Source: RGIG8775 sp045128735
GTDB taxonomy: Bacteria; Bacillota; Clostridia; Oscillospirales; CAG-272
Length of the DNA: 64,000 nucleotides
Direction: 5' to 3'
NCBI GenBank assembly: GCA_045128735.1
Contig: JBGVRT010000120.1
Coordinates: 124,001 to 188,000, forward strand
Part shown: piece by piece, positions 59,349 through 64,000 of the stretch
How positions within the stretch are numbered: position 1 is the stretch's first letter
Layout of the letters: every line of letters begins with the position of its first letter
Notes under the pieces: generated by a model
The model's database searches: none
What the model was told of the DNA's origin: nothing
Seen by the model: only the letters and a program-made list of their open reading frames with translations
Program-made: the position numbers and the translations under genes

Positions 59349-60479
59349 ATGAAAAAGCTTTTGATCGTTCTTTTGGCGCTTGTTGCCGCGCTTGCACTTG
59401 TGGCTTGCGGCGGTCCTTCTGATGAGACACTTCCCACAGATGATGAGACCACTCCCTCCGATGATCACATCCACGCATACGAGGAGGTTATCACTCCCGC
59501 TACCTGCACAACAGTAGGTAAAATAGAGAGCAAATGCCCTTGCGGTGACGTTCAGAGCTCTACCGAGCTTCCAATTGCCGACCACATCGCATCTGTACTC
59601 GACTGCGATAAGGATACGGTATGCACGGTTTGTAACGCGGTACTTGCCGAAAGTACAGGACATACCATCGTTTCCACCGAGGTAGTAACAGCAGCAACCT
59701 GCACGTCTGTCGGTAGGGAAAAGGGCGCTTGCATTACCTGCGGCAAGATAGTTGAAAAAGAGATTTCTACATCGGGTCACACCTTTGATACAAGTTCCGC
59801 TTGGACTGTTTCGGGTGGCAACTATGCATCTACCTGCACAACCTGTAAGCAAAACGTAACTCTTACCGCTCAGGATCCCATTATTTCTCTTACGTTTGAA
59901 GAGGACCTTGATGCCGAGATCGCTAAGTATCCTGTATTCCGAAAATTCGGAAACGGTGGTGTAATCGACGATACAGATGGCGATAAGGCGCTTAAGGTTA
60001 CGTATATGTATCTCGATGTTGTTGACAACAAGGCTATGCACGATCTTGGTACATTTGTTGTTACGTTTGACGTTATGACTACTGCAGAGGCGGCAGCAGG
60101 CACAGAGGCTTCTGTATTCTCAATTCTCAGTAACTTTGCGGAAGGTAAGGATAACGTTGGAGGTACAACAGATTGGGGGTTCGCGTTCAAGCTTCACGAG
60201 GACGCAGATAAGTTCGAGACAATAATTGCAAGGACAGATCTTTCAAAGCACAATGACAGCAACAGCCTTTCTGTTGTGCGCAATCAGAAGTACAACGTTC
60301 AGCTTATATATGCGGAAGGCAGGTTTACCGTATATATTGACGGCAAATGTCTTGGTTTGAATAATGGCGCAAATGCGGTTCCTTCCTTTGATTCCGCAAC
60401 GAAATTCTGCTTCAGATTCGGCGACGGACCTAACCCCGGTCTCGTATTTGACAATTTCGCAATCAGCGCACTCAGATAA
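59349..60479 (+). CDS. Array lipoprotein 2, Cys/His repeats and LamG-like domain
   Basis: A 376-residue paralogue. The signal peptide ends ALVACGG with a lipidated Cys. An acidic Asp/Thr-rich linker leads to three Cys/His units (ATCTTVGKIESKCPCG, DTVCTVCNAVL, ATCTSVGREKGACITCG), each bounded by a His (HIHAY, GHTIV, GHTFD). The LamG-like C-terminal part (about 180-376) ends FRFGDG...FDNFAISAL, nearly the same as lipoprotein 3. The ATG follows AAGGAG. Own promoter and terminator. Likely surface-exposed; function inferred only as ligand binding. Confidence 0.87.
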   Translation: MKKLLIVLLALVAALALVACGGPSDETLPTDDETTPSDDHIHAYEEVITPATCTTVGKIESKCPCGDVQSSTELPIADHIASVLDCDKDTVCTVCNAVLAESTGHTIVSTEVVTAATCTSVGREKGACITCGKIVEKEISTSGHTFDTSSAWTVSGGNYASTCTTCKQNVTLTAQDPIISLTFEEDLDAEIAKYPVFRKFGNGGVIDDTDGDKALKVTYMYLDVVDNKAMHDLGTFVVTFDVMTTAEAAAGTEASVFSILSNFAEGKDNVGGTTDWGFAFKLHEDADKFETIIARTDLSKHNDSNSLSVVRNQKYNVQLIYAEGRFTVYIDGKCLGLNNGANAVPSFDSATKFCFRFGDGPNPGLVFDNFAISALR

Positions 60480-60489
60480 CAGTATATCC

Positions 60490-60517
60490 AAGCCTCACTC
60501 AACGAGTGGGGCTTTTA
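60490..60517 (+). terminator. Terminator after lipoprotein 2
   Basis: AAGCCTCACTC and GAGTGGGGCTT form an 11-bp stem (one G-U pair) and are followed by T residues. Confidence 0.85.
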
Positions 60518-60530
60518 TAGGTGACCTATA
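60516..60530. repeat. 15-bp perfect palindrome between lipoproteins 2 and 3
   Basis: TATAGGTGACCTATA is symmetric around a central G. It is about 89 bp upstream of the next promoter. It resembles an operator but no matching site was found elsewhere in the window. Confidence 0.4.
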
Positions 60531-60618
60531 GTCTTCAAAGGTTATAGTCATAATGAACAAAAAAGCTGTGCGTATTTGGGCTTTTTTGACGAATTTGTTT
60601 GCGGCGCTTGTTTTTGCC

Positions 60619-60647
60619 TTGACAAAAGCACTTTAGCGTGGTAAAAT
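60619..60647 (+). promoter_or_regulatory. Promoter of lipoprotein 3
   Basis: TTGACA (60619-60624), 17 bp, TAAAAT (60642-60647). Confidence 0.85.
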
Positions 60648-60695
60648 TTAAGAAGAATCAAAAATTCAAAAAATTATACAAGGAGATTACCCACT

Positions 60696-61838
60696 ATGAT
60701 GAAGAAAATTTTGTTCCTTCTCACAGCACTTATCGTTGTGCTTGCTCTTGTAGCTTGCGGCGGCCCTGCTGATGAGACACTTCCCGGCAGTGAGGAGACA
60801 GATCCCCCCGCAGAGCACGTTCACGCTTATGAAGACGTGATCACTCCCGCAACCTGCACAACAGCAGGACTTGTTGAAAGCAAGTGTGAGTGCGGTGACG
60901 TTCAGAGCACTTCCGAAATTCCCCTTGCTGACCATACAGCATCGGCTCTTGACTGCGAAAAGGATACCGTTTGCACAGTATGCAACACAGTTCTCGCAGA
61001 AAAGACAGGTCATACAGTTGTATCTTCTGAGATAATTTCTCAGGCAAACTGCACCACAGCAGGAAAAGAGCAGGGTGCTTGCGTTACTTGCGGTAAGATA
61101 ATCGCTACCGAGATTCCCGCAATAGGTCACGTTCCCGCATCCGGTGCAGCTCTCGTAGCTGTTGACGGCGGCTTCAGTACCACTTGTAGCGTATGCTCTC
61201 AGAATGTAGTTGTCAAGGCTCAGGAGCCTGCACTCATCCTTACATTTGATGAGGATATTGAGACTGAGTTTGCTAAGTCTGATCTCGGTCTTGAGCTTAA
61301 GAATCCCGCAGATTGGAAGCTTACCGATTTTAACGGTTCCAAGGCGGTTTTGGTTGCAGGCAACAAGCCTATATACATCAATATTGCCGATCCTGCAAAG
61401 CTTACAGCTCTCGGAACATTTGTTATCAGCTTTGATTATGCTACAACAAAAGAGTCTGCTGCAGGAAGCATGGGCTCTGCATTCTCGATTCTTAACAATA
61501 GCTACGGTGGAGTACAGACTGCCCTTGGTTCTGTAGGATGGGGTTGGATCTTCAAGATTATTGAGGATGCTGACAAGATCGCTACTGTTAATGCTCTCGG
61601 TAGCCTCTCCGACGCTAACAGCATCGCTGTTGAGCGCAACACAAAGTATAACATTCAGATAGTTGCTTCTCCCGCATCCAACGTTTACCACGTATTCGTT
61701 AACGGTACGTATATCGGTGCCAGCAAGAACGCTCCCGCGCTTTCCAAGGTCGTTGAGAAGAACTCTTGCTTCAGATTCGGTGACGGTCCCGACTGCGGCC
61801 ACGTTTTTGATAACTTTGCGATCAGCGCTCTCAAGTAA
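60696..61838 (+). CDS. Array lipoprotein 3, Cys/His repeats and LamG-like domain
   Basis: A 380-residue close paralogue of lipoprotein 2: signal peptide ending ALVACGG, acidic linker, three Cys/His units (ATCTTAGLVESKCECG, DTVCTVCNTVL, NCTTAGKEQGACVTCG), then a LamG-like domain (about 180-380) with YNIQIVASP...HVFVNGTYIG and the end FRFGDG...FDNFAISALK. Lys codons are mostly AAG and Ile codons mostly ATC, so it is probably highly expressed. The ATG at 60696 stands ten bases after AAGGAG, and a second ATG follows at once. Own promoter and terminator. Confidence 0.87.
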   Translation: MMKKILFLLTALIVVLALVACGGPADETLPGSEETDPPAEHVHAYEDVITPATCTTAGLVESKCECGDVQSTSEIPLADHTASALDCEKDTVCTVCNTVLAEKTGHTVVSSEIISQANCTTAGKEQGACVTCGKIIATEIPAIGHVPASGAALVAVDGGFSTTCSVCSQNVVVKAQEPALILTFDEDIETEFAKSDLGLELKNPADWKLTDFNGSKAVLVAGNKPIYINIADPAKLTALGTFVISFDYATTKESAAGSMGSAFSILNNSYGGVQTALGSVGWGWIFKIIEDADKIATVNALGSLSDANSIAVERNTKYNIQIVASPASNVYHVFVNGTYIGASKNAPALSKVVEKNSCFRFGDGPDCGHVFDNFAISALK

Positions 61839-61851
61839 TAGTTGTTATATT

Positions 61852-61879
61852 AACACCGCTCTTCGGAGCGGTGTTTTTT
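61852..61879 (+). terminator. Terminator after lipoprotein 3
   Basis: ACACCGCTC, TTCG loop and GAGCGGTGT with six T residues. The UUCG tetraloop makes it very stable. Confidence 0.92.
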
Positions 61880-61930
61880 ATAGCAATATTGTGGGAATAG
61901 CAATAATTGCAGTAATATTTTTTATAACTA

Positions 61931-61959
61931 TTGACAAATAAATTTTGTTATGGTATGAT
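61931..61959 (+). promoter_or_regulatory. Promoter of lipoprotein 4
   Basis: TTGACA (61931-61936), 17 bp, TATGAT (61954-61959). Confidence 0.8.
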
Positions 61960-62001
61960 ATTACTATGAGAATTAAGTAAAATATATAGGAGGATTTGGA
62001 A

Positions 62002-63105
62002 ATGAAAAAAATTCTTATAACTCTTTTCGTTCTCGTGCTCGCTTTTGCACTCGTTGCTTGCGGCAACTCTGACGAAACCACTCTCCCCGATGACGGAACA
62101 GATCCTGTTGTTACTCCCGGTCCCGGTGACGAGCACGTTCACAACTTTGTTGAGACAGTTACCCTTGCTCCCACTTGCACCTCTCTCGGTAAGTCTGCTA
62201 AGCAGTGCGCATGCGGCTTGACTGAAGAGGGAAGTGAAATGCCTCTTCCTTTCGCGGTTCACAATGCTAACGAGGTTAGCTGTACAGAGGATTCTGTTTG
62301 CAAAACCTGCGGAAAGATGCTCGTTGAAAAGTACGGACATAACTATATTGAGACAGTAGTTACAGTTGCAAGCTGCACAAGCACAGGCGAAACCACAACA
62401 AAGTGTGGCCGTTGCGGTCTCGCAGGCGAAACAAAGGTGATCCCCGCAGGTCACGATTTTGACCTTAACGCACTCGTTATTTCTAATGGCACTGTAAACG
62501 CAACCTGTAAAAAGTGCGGAACAACCTCTAACTTCGTTGAGGGCGCAACCCCCTTCTTCAAGCTCGACTTCGACAGCGCTGCCGAAATCGATGCACTTAC
62601 AAACTTTAAGGTTACCAAGCCCAATAATATTACATATGCGGACGGTGCAGGTAAGATTGAAGGCGCTCTTTGGCTTGAGTATCCCGCAGAGTTTATTACC
62701 TCTGTTCCCAAGTTCGTACTCAGCTTCGACTTTAAGCTTACACAGACAGGTCTTACTCACAGAGGTGAGTCTATCTTCTCTTTCGTTGCAGGACGTTCTG
62801 CTTATAACTGGCTTGTAAAGTACTATGAGGCAGATAAGGTTCTTTCCACATCTGACGGTGCTCGCAACGAAAATAACAGTGTACCCGCAGAGCTTAACAA
62901 GTGGTATAACCTCACAGCTATCGTTGATACTGCAACAAATAATATCAACGTTTATATTGACGGCGTAAGCATAGGTACAAAGCAGCTTCCCGACCATACA
63001 AATGCAACCTATGGCGGAAAGTTTGAACTTAGATTCTTCGACGGTAAGAGCAACGGTGTAAGCACCCCCATATTCGACAACTTTAAGATGATCGAAATCA
63101 AGTAA
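62002..63105 (+). CDS. Array lipoprotein 4, Cys/His repeats and LamG-like domain
   Basis: A 367-residue paralogue. The signal peptide ends ALVACG. A Pro/Gly/Asp linker precedes Cys/His units (HVHNF...TCTSLGKSAKQCACG, DSVCKTCGKML, SCTSTGETTTKCGRCG) with flanking GHNYIET and GHDFD, and a LamG-like domain (about 175-367) with YNLTAIVDTATNNINVYIDG and the end LRFFDG...FDNFKMIEI. Codon use is biased to AAG, ATC and CTC/CTT as in strongly expressed genes. The ATG at 62002 follows AGGAGG by eight bases. Own promoter; followed by a strong hairpin. Confidence 0.87.
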   Translation: MKKILITLFVLVLAFALVACGNSDETTLPDDGTDPVVTPGPGDEHVHNFVETVTLAPTCTSLGKSAKQCACGLTEEGSEMPLPFAVHNANEVSCTEDSVCKTCGKMLVEKYGHNYIETVVTVASCTSTGETTTKCGRCGLAGETKVIPAGHDFDLNALVISNGTVNATCKKCGTTSNFVEGATPFFKLDFDSAAEIDALTNFKVTKPNNITYADGAGKIEGALWLEYPAEFITSVPKFVLSFDFKLTQTGLTHRGESIFSFVAGRSAYNWLVKYYEADKVLSTSDGARNENNSVPAELNKWYNLTAIVDTATNNINVYIDGVSIGTKQLPDHTNATYGGKFELRFFDGKSNGVSTPIFDNFKMIEIK

Positions 63106-63112
63106 AAACGTT

Positions 63113-63143
63113 TTGAGGTGACACCTTTTTGGTGTCACCTCAA
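63113..63143 (+). terminator. Hairpin after lipoprotein 4
   Basis: TTGAGGTGACACC, T5 loop and GGTGTCACCTCAA form a perfect 13-bp stem. It lacks a long U run. Confidence 0.75.
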
Positions 63144-63247
63144 CTTGCAATTAAAAGTTTATAGTCAAATTGTATGGTAAAGCGGTGTTGAATTTGTATA
63201 GATTTAACAACCTTTGTAAAAAAGTTAATGTCTTTTCGGATAAACTA

Positions 63248-63276
63248 TTGACAAAAAAAAGATTTTGTGGTACACT
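63248..63276 (+). promoter_or_regulatory. Promoter of lipoprotein 5
   Basis: TTGACA (63248-63253), 17 bp, TACACT (63271-63276). The leader that follows has a small hairpin, GTGTGC (63300-63305) with GCACAC (63315-63320), and the 260-base gap before the gene holds nothing else I can name. Confidence 0.8.
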
Positions 63277-63365
63277 AATACCATAGATGCCGAATTGAGG
63301 TGTGCTATAGCTATGCACACTTTGAGTAAGGCAAAATATTTCTTTATTATTTTGGAGGAAGAATT

Positions 63366-64000
63366 ATGAAATTTACCAAAATTATGGCGCTTGCGCTTGC
63401 ACTTATGATGCTTGTATGCGCAGTTGCAGCTTGCGGCGGTCCTTCTGATGAGACCCTTCCCACTGAAACCGATCCCGTTGTGACCGATCCTGTTGTGACC
63501 GATCCTGCTGAAACAGATCCTGTTGAGGAAGATTGCAAGCACACTCGTACAAGAGAGATCCCCGGTAGCCGCGTTGAGCCTACATGTACAGTAGACGGTA
63601 AGTACACACTTGTCTGCCGTTCTTGCGGCCTTGAGTGGGATGAGCCCATTCCCGCAGGTCACACTTACTCGCCTCTTAAGAGCACAGACGGTACACACAC
63701 AAAGTACTTCTGCACAGCTTGCGCAGACGTATACGTTGAGGACGCTAACGGCGTAAAGGTTGAGGACTACTCCGCAATCGAGTTCCCCTTCTTCTTCGCT
63801 TCCTTTGACGATATCGCAAACATCGATAACATCGCGGACAAGTTTGACGGCGTAACATACAAGGATGCTTTCGCAACTCAGGTTGTTACATTCACCGACG
63901 GTGAGGAGACCAACTCCTACGCAAACGTTCCCACAGGTTCCAGCGCACAGAACAGCAACGGTTACTTCGAAATTACTGACGATGCTAATGCATTCGCAGA
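63366..64000 (+). CDS. Array lipoprotein 5, cut by the right edge
   Basis: The first 211 residues of a fifth paralogue. The signal peptide ends CAVAACGG. The linker is a short repeat of (V/E)TDPV units. Cys/His units follow (CKHTRTRE, TCTVDGKYTLVCRSCG, GHTYSPL, KYFCTACADVY), then the start of what is probably the LamG-like domain (FPFFFASFDDIANIDNI). Base use strongly favours C-ending codons and AAG. The ATG follows TTGGAGGA. The C-terminal part is outside the window. Confidence 0.85.
   Translation, partial: MKFTKIMALALALMMLVCAVAACGGPSDETLPTETDPVVTDPVVTDPAETDPVEEDCKHTRTREIPGSRVEPTCTVDGKYTLVCRSCGLEWDEPIPAGHTYSPLKSTDGTHTKYFCTACADVYVEDANGVKVEDYSAIEFPFFFASFDDIANIDNIADKFDGVTYKDAFATQVVTFTDGEETNSYANVPTGSSAQNSNGYFEITDDANAFA

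Noticed and set aside
61948..63150. Minus-strand open frame of 400 codons across lipoprotein 4, and similar ones opposite lipoproteins 2 and 3
   Set aside because: They are antisense shadows of C-ending codon-biased genes, with Cys-rich nonsense composition and no start signals.
58152..64000. Lipoprotein array considered as ABC-transporter solute-binding proteins
   Set aside because: There are no permease or ATPase genes and the fold is LamG-like with Cys/His units, not a periplasmic-binding-protein fold.
1..64000. tRNA, rRNA, prophage, transposase or conjugation genes
   Set aside because: I found none: no cloverleaf-like segments between genes, no integrase or transposase motifs, no phage structural genes.

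Overview
The window reads as a chromosomal segment of an anaerobic Firmicute, most likely a member of the Clostridia (an Oscillospirales-like gut or rumen bacterium). The evidence is AddAB rather than RecBCD, a class B sortase, a single polypeptide joining IspH to ribosomal protein S1 (a clostridial arrangement), a glycyl radical enzyme, and strong GGAGG ribosome binding sites with sigma-A promoters (TTGACA, 17 bp, TATAAT) in front of most transcription units. Gene density is high. The standard code is used, and some starts are GTG or TTG. I saw no tRNA, rRNA, CRISPR array, insertion sequence or prophage gene. No gene-free gap exceeds about 260 bases.

Layout. (1) 1-8763, minus strand: one operon queG - membrane protein - addB - addA - lipoprotein (cut by the left edge). 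(2) 8923-15011, plus strand: a membrane-anchored HtrA protease, then a run of response regulator, histidine kinase, class B sortase, RlmA methyltransferase and glycosyltransferase with overlapping genes. (3) 15092-25877: two AraC regulators, then a carbohydrate locus with four Gfo/Idh/MocA dehydrogenases, a metallo-beta-lactamase-fold hydrolase, a phosphoesterase-TIM barrel fusion carrying a frameshift, and a glycyl radical enzyme. (4) 26037-33612: a 2075-residue secreted modular glycoside hydrolase facing an intracellular GH39-like enzyme. (5) 33758-39046, minus strand: a calcium-type P-ATPase, a divergent type IIA topoisomerase B subunit and a YbaK deacylase. (6) 39224-46175: murD, three consecutive M42 aminopeptidases, a PLP lyase and a lipoprotein with a duplicated domain. 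(7) 46179-54348: cysteine desulfurase, then RpiR regulator, flavoprotein, PhnP-like hydrolase, cmk, plsC, ispH-rpsA and ywlG. (8) 54547-58044: cation/proton antiporter, PocR-AraC regulator and a cupin sugar-isomerase-like protein. (9) 58152-64000: five tandem lipoproteins, each its own transcription unit.

How the parts may work together. Regions 3, 4, 8 and 9 look like glycan use. The large secreted enzyme and the lipoproteins share two modules: a repeat with a CxxC pair and His residues, and a LamG-like fold ending in an 'FRF-DG-...-DNF' strand. This suggests one surface or secreted glycan-binding system. Intracellular products could pass to the GH39-like enzyme and then to the dehydrogenase/glycyl-radical pathway. 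The substrate cannot be read from the sequence.

Most unusual points: the glycyl radical enzyme locus with four dehydrogenases and no activase nearby; the lipoprotein array sharing modules with the giant hydrolase; a strong internal Shine-Dalgarno and start codon that would let S1 be made separately from IspH; and a hairpin that would hide the cupin gene's ribosome binding site only in read-through transcripts.
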